A DNA stretch of 64,000 nt, from assembly GCF_030817835.1 (NCBI RefSeq), contig NZ_JAUSZR010000001.1, forward strand, positions 3,224,001-3,288,000, in the 5' to 3' direction. The notes beneath the pieces were generated by a model that did not search any database, had not been told where the DNA came from, and was given only the letters and a program-made list of their open reading frames with translations. Origin of the DNA: Pseudarthrobacter sp. W1I19 (GTDB lineage: Bacteria > Actinomycetota > Actinomycetes > Actinomycetales > Micrococcaceae). The position numbers and the translations under genes were made by a program. The stretch's first letter is position 1, and every line of letters starts with the position of its first letter. Of this stretch, positions 17,204 through 24,605 are shown one piece after another.

Positions 17204-17779
17204 ATGCAGGAACTGGGCCGCATCTATTGGACACGACAGGGCCTTCGCCTGACCTACTCAGCGGTGATGTTGTGGCTCGCCGTCTCCGTGATGATGGCGC
17301 TTATGCCGCAGGGAACATCTGTCATCGGAACGGCACCGTCCTCCGCCGCTGAGGTTCTGCGCGGCATGGTGGGCAGTGTCGTGGCCGCGGCCACGCTCCC
17401 TGGCCTGGCCGTCGTCGCGCTGGGCGTTGTGGGTGCCGTCCTAAACCGCCGCGACACTAGGCGCCGGGACCCGGTTCGCCGCTTTACCCGCCAGCAGCGC
17501 CGCGAGGGGATGGCCCGGGCCGGTGGCCGGTGTGAGATGGAAAGCGGGTTCGGCCACCGCTGCGGCCGGCCCGCCGAGCACGGCGACCACTTCTATCCAT
17601 GGTCCAAAGGCGGCTCCACCAGCCTGCAAAACTTCGTCGCTGCGTGCGCCCGGTGCAACCGCACAAAGCGGGCCAGGATTCCGTCGCCGGCGCAGCAGCA
17701 ACGGATGGAACGACGACGGCGGGACTACGTGCCGCCGTCGTCCTCCGTCAGCGTCGGCGAACGGCAGCCGCTTCCCTAG
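17204..17779 (+). CDS. Membrane-anchored HNH endonuclease-domain protein
   Basis: A protein of about 191 residues with two hydrophobic segments in its first half (near 17-35 and 50-75), followed by an HNH domain. The domain shows paired cysteines (CEMESGFGHRC and CARC), the first His in HGDHFYPWSKGG, then Asn in NFVAAC and Arg/Lys-rich CNRTKRARIP. HNH proteins cut or nick DNA. A membrane anchor is uncommon and suggests action at the envelope, for example on incoming DNA (inference). ATG 17204 has GGGGGA just before it; an in-frame ATG lies 12 nt upstream. The last 35 codons lie inside a 145-bp repeat found again at 21.2 kb, so this tail may be recently acquired. Confidence 0.7.
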   Translation: MQELGRIYWTRQGLRLTYSAVMLWLAVSVMMALMPQGTSVIGTAPSSAAEVLRGMVGSVVAAATLPGLAVVALGVVGAVLNRRDTRRRDPVRRFTRQQRREGMARAGGRCEMESGFGHRCGRPAEHGDHFYPWSKGGSTSLQNFVAACARCNRTKRARIPSPAQQQRMERRRRDYVPPSSSVSVGERQPLP

Positions 17780-17816
17780 GCACCTGCTCTGCCGACGCAT
17801 CCACGCGGGTCATTCT
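17672..17816. repeat. 145-bp direct repeat, copy A
   Basis: An imperfect but clear match to 21161-21304 in the same orientation, starting GCCAGGATTCC and ending GGGTCATTCT. It contains the perfect hairpin GACGACGGCGG / CCGCCGTCGTC at 17712-17722 and 17732-17742 with a 9-nt loop. It lies between convergent gene ends (HNH and YVTN genes) and probably serves as a bidirectional terminator. Confidence 0.8.
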
Positions 17817-19175
17817 CACCGGACCTTCGCCTTGGCCACGGTGATCGTGATGCGGCCCGTCACCGCGTCGGGGCTGACCCCGTTGGTGGCGGTCACCCTG
17901 AACGTGAACTTGCCGGCCTTGGTGGGGGTTCCGGACAGCACTCCCGTGGCAGCGTCCAGGCTGAGGCCTGCAGGCAGTGCACCGGAGGACACCCGCGAAG
18001 GTCGGGGCAGGGGCACCCGTGGCGGCAAACGTGTAGCTGTAGGCTGCACCCGTTTTCGCCTTTGTGGGCGGTGTGGCGGCGGTGAACACCGGCCGCGCTG
18101 CGTCCACGGTGATGACGGACACCATGTTGGACGGGGTGTTAACGACGTAGACACGCGACCTGTCCGGGGCGACCGCAACACCGGTCGGAGACGTCCCGAC
18201 GGGGATGGTGGAGGTCTCCTTATGCAACGCCACATCGATGACCGACACCGTGTCCGCACCGGAGTTCGTGACGTAGGCTGTCGACCCGTCCGGGGCAATC
18301 GCAACACTGTCCGGGTCCCACCCGACCGGGATGGTGGAAGTCACCTTGCCCCTGGCGACATTGATGACCGACACAGAGCCGCCCTCGTTGTTGGTGACGT
18401 AGGCTGTGGACCCGTCCGGGGTGAACGCAACGCCTGTCGGAGACGACCCGACCGGGATCGTGGAAGTCATCTTGCCCTTGGCGACATTGATGACCGACAC
18501 CTGGTTGGAATCCTGCCCGTTGGTGACATAGGCCTTCGACCCGTCCGGGGTGAACGCTACGGCATTCGGAAGCGGCCCGACCGGAATTGAGGAGGTCATC
18601 CTGCGAGAGGCCACGTCGATGACCGACACGGTGTCGGACCTGGCGCTGGTGACGTAGGCCGTCGATCCATCCGGGGCGAACGCAACGGCGGTCGGAGCCG
18701 CCCCGACCGGGATGGTGGAAGCCACCATGCCCGACGCCACATCGATAACCGTCACAGTGTTGGAACTGGCGCTGGTGACGTAAGCAATCGACCCGTCCGG
18801 GGCGAACGCAACACCGATCGGAGACTCCCCGACCTGGATGGAAGTCACCGCGCTCGAGGCGACATTGATGACCGACACCGTGCTGGAATCGAAGTTGGTG
18901 ACGTAGGCTTTGGACCCGTCCGGGGTGAACGCAACATTCCTGGGGCTTGAACCGACCGGGATCGGGGAGGTCACCGTGGCTGCAGCGGTTGCGGGGATAT
19001 TGCCAACCAGCATGAGGGCCGCCAGGATCATACCGGGGATGGCCGCACGCCGGCCGCGAAGGCGGGCAGCGGACGAACGCATGGCAAACAGGCGTTTACC
19101 CGGGCGCAGTGCTTTGATGGCTTGGCTCGAAGATGGACCCTGGTATCGCCTGGACAATGTACTGATTAGCTGCAT
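17816..19175 (-). pseudogene. Secreted YVTN seven-bladed beta-propeller protein with C-terminal Ig-like domain, frameshifted
   Basis: The N-terminus has an Arg-rich stretch then a hydrophobic signal (ILAALMLVGNIPATAAA). It is followed by seven 42-residue repeats of the YVTN beta-propeller type (core VAFTPDGSKAYVTN, then TVSVINVA), spanning about 18075-18960. After them comes an Ig-like putative-bacterial (He_PIG) domain: LPAGLSLDAATGVLSGTPTKAG. One extra base in a CCC run near 17993 shifts that last domain out of frame, so the encoded protein instead runs on to 17748 with unrelated residues. The propeller itself is intact and could still be made. Start at 19175 has GGGGGAAA before it. Likely extracellular, ligand unknown. 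Confidence 0.75.
18075..18960 (-). repeat. Seven tandem 126-129-nt units encoding propeller blades
   Basis: Consecutive units each encode PVG-x2-P-x2-VA-x2-PDGS-x-AYVT-type blades. Nucleotide similarity between units is high, so slippage or recombination between blades is possible. Confidence 0.8.
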
Positions 19176-19519
19176 CACGTTTCCCCCTGTTTGAAGAGCG
19201 GATTCTGTTGTGGCGCGTTCCTGCGGCCTTCGGAAAATCACCTGTCGTCGCTGACGGCCGGAAAGGTTTCGGCTCAACCTTGCGCCGAAACCAACGGATG
19301 CCGGCAGACGACCCCTTTAACGGTGGACGACATAACGGCTTGAGCCGGAGTCTAGAGGCCACGCAAACCCACGATCACCGTGGCCGGTACCTGTCTTTTG
19401 GGATGGAACTACCTGTTTCCTCGACAGACCGTTCCCCCCCGCGGCAGTAACGCGCCAGTAACGCCTCCGGCGGTGTAATGCCCGCAGGGTCTGGGCTCGG
19501 TCGCAGAAGGTCGTGGGCA
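19176..19519. other. Divergent intergenic region, no gene seen
   Basis: This 344-nt gap separates the YVTN gene (minus) from the TIR gene (plus) and must contain both promoters. I could not identify convincing promoter boxes, hairpins or small genes in it. Confidence 0.5.
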
Positions 19520-20650
19520 ATGACTAGTTCTCTCCCGAACGCTACGGGCCGGATCTTCATCAGTTACCGGCGGGAAGAGACCGCCTACCCGGCCGGCTGG
19601 TTATATGACCGGCTTGCGGACCGTTACGGCGGCGGCCAGGTCTTCAAGGACGTCGACTCGATCCAGCTGGGCGACGACTTTGTCGAGTCAATCACCAGGG
19701 CCGTGGGGTCCTGCGACGTGGTGCTCGTGCTGATCGGCGATGAGTGGCTGACCATCACTGACGAGCATGGCCGGCGCCGGCTTGACGACCCTGACGACTT
19801 TGTACGCCTTGAGGTCCAGGCTGCCCTGACCCGGAACGTCCGGGTGATCCCCATCCTGGTGGACACGGCCAGGATGCCGCGCGCCGACGAGTTGCCCGAG
19901 AGCCTGGCCAGGCTGGTGCGCCGGCAGGCCCTGGAATTCAGCCCGGCCCGCTTCGAGTTCGACACCAGCCGGCTCTTCAAGGTCCTGGACAATACTCTTG
20001 CCGAGGTGCGGAGAACCCAGGACGACGGCGAGACTGCGGCAGCGGCAGCACCTCCTCCAGCCCCTGCAACGGACCGTACGCCCCTCCGCGAGCAAACTGC
20101 CCACACCGAAACATCGCGCCGCCGGCCCCTCTCCAGGCGCGCGCTTCTGCTAGGCGGGGCCGCCGCCGCCGTCGTAATCCTGCTGGTGGTCCTGGTGGTC
20201 GCCAATCTCCAGACGAGGCCATCGCCAAATGCCAACCCTGGTGATCGGCAGGCACCTGTCAAGGAAGGTGGCGGAATCGACGTCGACTCCTCCCCCGTCA
20301 CGAGCGAAGACGGGATTCAACTGACGGGGCTGCAGGCGGCCAGCCGGCGGGATCCCGATCCTCCCCGCGTCGGTGACACCATCACGGTGAGCTACGCCTT
20401 GACCAACACCACGGACCAGCGCCTGCAACTGGAGTACACGTTTGTTGGAGCCCGGGATGCGGAAGGGGAACACCACGATGCCGAGGAGATGAACGAAGGA
20501 AGAGCCCTCGAGCCCGGAGAAACCATCAATGCCCAGGGCAGGGTCCTGCTCACCAGCGCCGGCAGCTGGGAGATGTGGCCGTGCTACGTGCTGACCGGGG
20601 AACGCTTCTGCCCGGATAAGTGGCAGGTGTTCTTTGTCCTTGCCGAGTAG
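19520..20650 (+). CDS. TIR-domain membrane protein
   Basis: A 376-residue protein with an N-terminal cytoplasmic TIR domain (about 9-150): RIFISYRREE, then GQVFKDVDSIQLGDDF, VVLVLIGDEWL and DFVRLEVQAAL, whose Glu98 is at the position expected for the NADase glutamate. A linker of Ala/Pro/Thr follows, then one membrane helix (about 208-231), then an external domain of about 140 residues with two cysteines (MWPCYVLTGERFC) resembling small bacterial Ig-like or DUF4352-type domains. This is receptor-like topology: outside sensor, inside TIR. The DUF4231 membrane protein follows 25 nt later. NAD cleavage or signalling in an immune or stress response is inferred, not shown. Confidence 0.82.
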   Translation: MTSSLPNATGRIFISYRREETAYPAGWLYDRLADRYGGGQVFKDVDSIQLGDDFVESITRAVGSCDVVLVLIGDEWLTITDEHGRRRLDDPDDFVRLEVQAALTRNVRVIPILVDTARMPRADELPESLARLVRRQALEFSPARFEFDTSRLFKVLDNTLAEVRRTQDDGETAAAAAPPPAPATDRTPLREQTAHTETSRRRPLSRRALLLGGAAAAVVILLVVLVVANLQTRPSPNANPGDRQAPVKEGGGIDVDSSPVTSEDGIQLTGLQAASRRDPDPPRVGDTITVSYALTNTTDQRLQLEYTFVGARDAEGEHHDAEEMNEGRALEPGETINAQGRVLLTSAGSWEMWPCYVLTGERFCPDKWQVFFVLAE

Positions 20651-20675
20651 CTGACTTCAAGGGAAGGGAAAGCCC

Positions 20676-21161
20676 ATGGCGCGCCGCGAGGATGAACAGG
20701 AACCGGCACGGCCCATCACGGCAGTGCGCACTCCCGTCGCTGAGGATCCCACATGGGACCGGCTGGAGGACCAGATCAGCTGGTATGACGGCAAGAGCGC
20801 GGACAACCAGCGCTACTACAAGTGGCTCAAGCTGCTGGAACTCGCGGTCGCCGCGGCGCTGCCGGTGGTGGCCGGCATAGGCAGCCCTGTCCTGGTGACC
20901 GGCGCACTGGCCGCCGTCATCGTGGTCCTGGAGGGCGCCCAGCACCTCTATCAGTTCCAGGAGCGCTGGATTACCTACCGTTCCACCGCTGAGGCCCTCA
21001 AACACGAACGCTACCTGTACCTTGCCAAGGCAGGGCCGTACCTGCGTGCGGACCGACACCAGCAGTTGGCAGAGCGGATCGAGGGCCTGATCTCCCAGGA
21101 ACACGCGAAATGGACCAGCAGCCAGCAACAGACCCCGAGCCACTCGGAGGAAGCGCGGTAG
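20676..21161 (+). CDS. DUF4231 (SLATT-like) membrane protein
   Basis: A 161-residue protein matching the DUF4231 pattern: soluble helix with DQISWYDGKSADNQRYYKWLKLLELAVAAALPVVAG (about 31-66), a second hydrophobic segment VTGALAAVIVVLEG, then YQFQERWITYRSTAEALKHERYLYLAKAGPY (about 91-121). This two-helix architecture belongs to the SLATT superfamily, which others have proposed to form pores as effectors in nucleotide-dependent conflict systems. It sits 25 nt behind the TIR gene with its own ribosome site (AAGGGAAGGGAAAG), so a TIR-sensor/pore-effector pair is plausible. The stop codon coincides with the start of repeat copy B. Confidence 0.8.
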   Translation: MARREDEQEPARPITAVRTPVAEDPTWDRLEDQISWYDGKSADNQRYYKWLKLLELAVAAALPVVAGIGSPVLVTGALAAVIVVLEGAQHLYQFQERWITYRSTAEALKHERYLYLAKAGPYLRADRHQQLAERIEGLISQEHAKWTSSQQQTPSHSEEAR

Positions 21162-21304
21162 CCAGGATTCCCTCCCCGGGCCAGCAGCAAGGGACGGAAC
21201 GACGACGGCGGGACTGCGTTCCGCCGTCGTCCTCCGTCAGTGCCGGCGAACGGCAGCCGGTTCCCGAGGCAGGTGCTCTGCCGACGCGTCTGCCGGGTCA
21301 TTCT
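21161..21304. repeat. 145-bp direct repeat, copy B
   Basis: Matches copy A (17672-17816) in the same orientation. The hairpin GACGACGGCGG (21201-21211) / CCGCCGTCGTC (21221-21231) is perfectly kept while its 9-nt loop differs. It lies between the convergent DUF4231 and racemase-like genes and covers the last codons of the latter. Confidence 0.8.
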
Positions 21305-21977
21305 TGAAGCCCCGTTGTACCGCCGCGACGGCTTCGACGGCGGAGCGGGGGCTCGTGAGGACAGGTGTTTCGAGGCCGGCCAGCAGGGCGGCGGCAGGTT
21401 CCATGCTGGCCTGGGCGAGGACAACGACGTCGCAGCGGCCGGCGAGCCCACGAGCCGCCTGGGCGATGCGTGAGTGGTAAGCCTCCGCGTCTCCGGCCAG
21501 GAAGGCGTCCCACGCACCCTCCACCACGCTGACCTCAAGGGTTATGTCAGTTCCCGCGTCCGCGGCCTCCTCGGTGAGGACACCGGTGGTTGGCTCGATG
21601 GTGCTCGTGAGGGCCACGAGGACTCCAATTCGTGGGCCGAGGGTCACGGCCCGGCGAAGCATCGGCCGGTCGATCCTGATAACGGCCAGTCCGTCAGCCG
21701 ACAGGTCCTCCGCTACCTCGCCCAGCGTGGAGCAGGTGCACAAGACGATTCCGCATCCAGCATCGCGAAGTTCCGCCAGATGGGCGGCGACGACGGCACG
21801 TACCCTCTCCGAGGTCCCGTCCTGCCGGGCAAGCTCCAGGGCTTCGGGATCCACACGGTGAATCGTAGAGGCGGACGGCAGATGCTTACGGGACAGGGCG
21901 TCGAATGTCGCCACGTGGACCTGCGCCGTATGGAGGAAGCCGACCTTGCCAGCGGCGTCGGGTCTAAGTTCGGTCAT
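21237..21977 (-). CDS. Aspartate/glutamate racemase family protein
   Basis: A 246-residue member of the Asp/Glu/hydantoin racemase superfamily. The first catalytic cysteine is present in IVLCTCSTLGEV (Cys82). The position where the second catalytic cysteine is expected reads VVLAQASME, so it is probably not a two-base racemase. Single-cysteine members include decarboxylase- or isomerase-like enzymes, leaving the reaction open. The final codons (DASAEHLPREPAAVRRH) are encoded inside repeat copy B. The same peptide pattern is encoded by copy A, indicating that the repeat once carried, or donated, this gene end. Not in an operon. Confidence 0.75.
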   Translation of the reverse strand: MTELRPDAAGKVGFLHTAQVHVATFDALSRKHLPSASTIHRVDPEALELARQDGTSERVRAVVAAHLAELRDAGCGIVLCTCSTLGEVAEDLSADGLAVIRIDRPMLRRAVTLGPRIGVLVALTSTIEPTTGVLTEEAADAGTDITLEVSVVEGAWDAFLAGDAEAYHSRIAQAARGLAGRCDVVVLAQASMEPAAALLAGLETPVLTSPRSAVEAVAAVQRGFKNDPADASAEHLPREPAAVRRH

Positions 21978-22033
21978 GCAGCACGACTTTAACAGAGCGT
22001 GCGGCAGGGCGCCGATCCCAACCGGCGCGCTGG

Positions 22034-23287
22034 CTAGGGAAGCGGCGGCTTGACGGCGTTGTACGCGTTCACCCGGCCACGCGCCCAGTCGGTCCCGATG
22101 ACGCCAACTGGGTCCGTGCTGGATTCGACCTTCTCGCGAATGGCCGAGTTCGTCCAGCCAGGGTTGGCGCTGCGGGCGAGCGCAACGACGGCGGCGACGA
22201 TTGGTGAGGACATCGACGTGCCGCTGCCGATGTCATAGCCCCGGGAACGGTTGTACTCCCTGGCAAGGACAAATTTGTGGTTGGGGAAGGTGGAGTAGAC
22301 GCTGACCCCTGGCGCTGCGATGTCCACCCACGCGCCATACGTGGAGAACAACGCCTTGTTGTCGTTATTGTCGGTTGCCCCCACGGCAATGACGTTGGGG
22401 TAGGCGGCGGGGTAATTCATGCTGGTGTTTCCACCGTTGCCGGCTGCAGCAACGAGCACCACGCCAGCATTCCAGGCGTTGTTCACCGCAGTCTCCAGAG
22501 TGGTTGACGCCCCAACAACCAAGCTCATGTTGATGACCCGCGCACCATTCTGGACTGCCCAGTTGATGCCGTTCGCCAGGCCTGAGCTGGATCCCATCCC
22601 CGTGTCGCTGAGGATTTTTCCAGCCAGGATGGTGCATTCCGGGCAAACGCCGGCTACGCCCATGCCGTTGTTGGCGAAGGCAGCCACGATGCCGGCTACG
22701 TGTGTGCCGTGTCCGTAGTTGTCCTCGTTGTTTCTCGATGTGGTGAAGTTGGCCCGTGCAACCACTTTCGGGTTGATGTCGGGGTTGTCGGTTGCGACGC
22801 CGGAATCGAGGACGGCAACTTTGATCCCGCCGCCCTTCGTGACGTTCCAAGCTTCGACGGCGTCCACATCAGCGTCCTCCGCGCCAGCGTCTATTGTGAT
22901 CTTGCGGTCTGTGTTCTGGAACGATTGGCCAGTGTTTTCCAAGGCATACTGACGGTCAAAGTAGGTATCGTTTGTGGCCGGAGTGACCACGTAATCCGGT
23001 TCCGCATATTCAACGGCCGGGTTCCGGCTGAGTGCTTCAACGAGCTGCAATTCCTTTCCCGCCGGCACCGTGATGAGGTGCGCACCGGTGCTGCCGACGC
23101 CGGGCCCGTCACCGAGGCCGTGCGGGCGGAGGACTCCCGGGGCAGCGGCGCTGTCGCGGAACTTTACGAGGATCTGCCCCGCCGTGATCGAGGGGCCGGG
23201 CGCGGCATTGCCCGGGACGACGGCGCCCAGCAGGGTGCCAACAACCATAACAAGAGCGGTGAGACCGGCCAGCACGAGTTTTTTCAT
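22034..23287 (-). CDS. Secreted S8 family subtilisin-like serine protease
   Basis: A 417-residue subtilase. A Sec signal peptide occupies about 1-29 (MKKLVLAG...GNAAP), followed by an I9-like propeptide (about 35-105) and the catalytic domain. The triad is Asp161 (VAVLDSGV), His193 (YGHGTHVAG) and Ser358 (GTSMSSPI), with oxyanion Asn284 in AAAGNGG. The thermitase-like order and VINMSLVVG / GVNVYSTFP-type motifs are normal. ATG 23287 is preceded by GGAAGA. It is secreted and should be activated by removal of the propeptide. No dedicated regulator is adjacent; the LacI gene diverges from it. Confidence 0.92.
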   Translation of the reverse strand: MKKLVLAGLTALVMVVGTLLGAVVPGNAAPGPSITAGQILVKFRDSAAAPGVLRPHGLGDGPGVGSTGAHLITVPAGKELQLVEALSRNPAVEYAEPDYVVTPATNDTYFDRQYALENTGQSFQNTDRKITIDAGAEDADVDAVEAWNVTKGGGIKVAVLDSGVATDNPDINPKVVARANFTTSRNNEDNYGHGTHVAGIVAAFANNGMGVAGVCPECTILAGKILSDTGMGSSSGLANGINWAVQNGARVINMSLVVGASTTLETAVNNAWNAGVVLVAAAGNGGNTSMNYPAAYPNVIAVGATDNNDNKALFSTYGAWVDIAAPGVSVYSTFPNHKFVLAREYNRSRGYDIGSGTSMSSPIVAAVVALARSANPGWTNSAIREKVESSTDPVGVIGTDWARGRVNAYNAVKPPLP

Positions 23288-23486
23288 AGGGTCATCTTCC
23301 GCGCACGAGCACGTGGTGGATAGGGGGAAAGACCCTAATGTCCCGCAGCTGCAGAGTGGGGCGAGCGCCGCCGTCGTACTTCCACGTGGCAGGGCGGAGG
23401 ACGGCGGGAGCACCGCCCGCCGTCGTCCCGCCCCTACGGATGCACCAGCTACAAGAGGACAGACATACGACAGGAAAAGTGCTTGC

Positions 23487-23518
23487 AGAAAAGTTTCCTA
23501 TTGACAGGAAAAGTTTCC
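23487..23518. promoter_or_regulatory. Tandem operator-like sites for the LacI regulator
   Basis: AGAAAAGTTTCC (23487-23498) and GGAAAAGTTTCC (23507-23518) are near-palindromes (GGAAA-AG-TTTCC) spaced exactly 20 bp apart, i.e. two helical turns. A partial third GGAAAAGT begins at 23473. The second site lies in the promoter spacer, so binding would block transcription of the LacI gene and perhaps the operon behind it. Confidence 0.65.
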
Positions 23519-23530
23519 GCAACCTATGGT
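23501..23530 (+). promoter_or_regulatory. Promoter of the LacI gene / GH127 operon
   Basis: TTGACA (23501-23506) and TATGGT (23525-23530) with an 18-nt spacer. Transcription should start near 23537, leaving a leader of about 30 nt before the GTG start at 23568 and excluding the ATG at 23526 as a start. Confidence 0.7.
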
Positions 23531-23567
23531 GAATGTGTTGCACATCTCATCACTTCCAGGAGGATCC

Positions 23568-24563
23568 GTGAGCTTCACGTCCCGCAGGGTCACCATGGCC
23601 GACGTCGCCAGCGCCTCCGGCGTTTCCATCGGCACGGTCTCCAAGGCGCTCAACAAGCGGGGCCAGTTACGTGAAGATACCCGGGACCGTGTCCTCGCCG
23701 CGGCGAGGGAACTCGGTTTCGAGGCCCCTGCGGCGGAAGGCAACGCCAACGACGTCCTCACCATCGGGCTGGTGACCTCGGACGACATCGGACGATTCAG
23801 CATTCCCGTGATGTACGGGCTGGAGGATTCGTTCGGCCCGGAGCAGGCATCCGTGCTCATCAGCAACTCCCGGGGCGATCTGGTCCGCGAGCGCCACTGC
23901 GTGGAGACGCTGGCCTCCCGCAATGTGGATGCGATCGTGGTCATGACCAACCTCACCGGCCCGCGCACCCCACTGCCCCCGACATCGGTCCCGATCGTCT
24001 ATGTCATGGGACATTCTTCCGACCCCGAAGATATGTCCGTGGTGGTTGACCAGGTGCAGGGGATGCTCCTGGCACTCGAACACGCAGCCAACCTGGGCCA
24101 TAAGAACATCGCCTATGTAGCAGGGCCGCGCCAGGACTACTCCGCCCGAATCCGGGCCCAGGCCGTCCAGGAACATGCCGGAGCCTTCGGGCTGACCCTG
24201 GTGGGCGACCGTCCACTCTACGGAAACTGGTCCGAGGCCTGGGGCAGGCAAGCCGCACAGATGCTGCGCCAGCGGGTGGAACCGGTGGACATCGTGCTGT
24301 GCGGAAGTGACGAAATCGCTCGCGGCGTGGCAGACGGACTCCGCGAGGCAAACATTGTGGTGCCGCATGACGTCGCAATCATCGGCTTCGACAACTGGGC
24401 CGCAGCGGCCGTGAGCTGCCGGCCTTCCCTGACAACCATCGACATGAACCTTGAGGAACTGGGCCGCGCAGCAGGAACACGCGTCCTTGAAGCCATCGGC
24501 GGAAACAGCAGGCCCGGCGTCGAAGAACAGCCTTGCCAGCTGATCGTCCGCGATTCCACTTAA
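23568..24563 (+). CDS. LacI family transcriptional regulator
   Basis: A 331-residue LacI/GalR-type regulator with the N-terminal helix-turn-helix TMADVASASGVSIGTVSKALN and hinge helix TRDRVLAAARELGF. A periplasmic-binding-protein-like sensor domain ends in DVAIIGFDNWAAAA and PSLTTIDMNLEELGRAA. GTG 23568 is chosen because AGGAGG lies just upstream and because the strong promoter places the transcript start after the earlier ATG. It heads the ABC transporter and GH127 operon (next gene 42 nt downstream) and most likely represses it until an arabinose-containing oligosaccharide binds (inference). It is divergent from the protease gene. Confidence 0.9.
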   Translation: MSFTSRRVTMADVASASGVSIGTVSKALNKRGQLREDTRDRVLAAARELGFEAPAAEGNANDVLTIGLVTSDDIGRFSIPVMYGLEDSFGPEQASVLISNSRGDLVRERHCVETLASRNVDAIVVMTNLTGPRTPLPPTSVPIVYVMGHSSDPEDMSVVVDQVQGMLLALEHAANLGHKNIAYVAGPRQDYSARIRAQAVQEHAGAFGLTLVGDRPLYGNWSEAWGRQAAQMLRQRVEPVDIVLCGSDEIARGVADGLREANIVVPHDVAIIGFDNWAAAAVSCRPSLTTIDMNLEELGRAAGTRVLEAIGGNSRPGVEEQPCQLIVRDST

Positions 24564-24605
24564 ACACCCATCCAGCTCCACCAAGTCAACGACCACGAGG
24601 GACCA

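Noticed and set aside
18075..18960. Regularly spaced repeats that could suggest an array
   Set aside because: They are in-frame coding units of a YVTN beta-propeller, not CRISPR repeats.
23526..23528. ATG as start of the LacI gene
   Set aside because: It lies within the -10 box of a strong promoter; GTG 23568 with an AGGAGG site is the better start.
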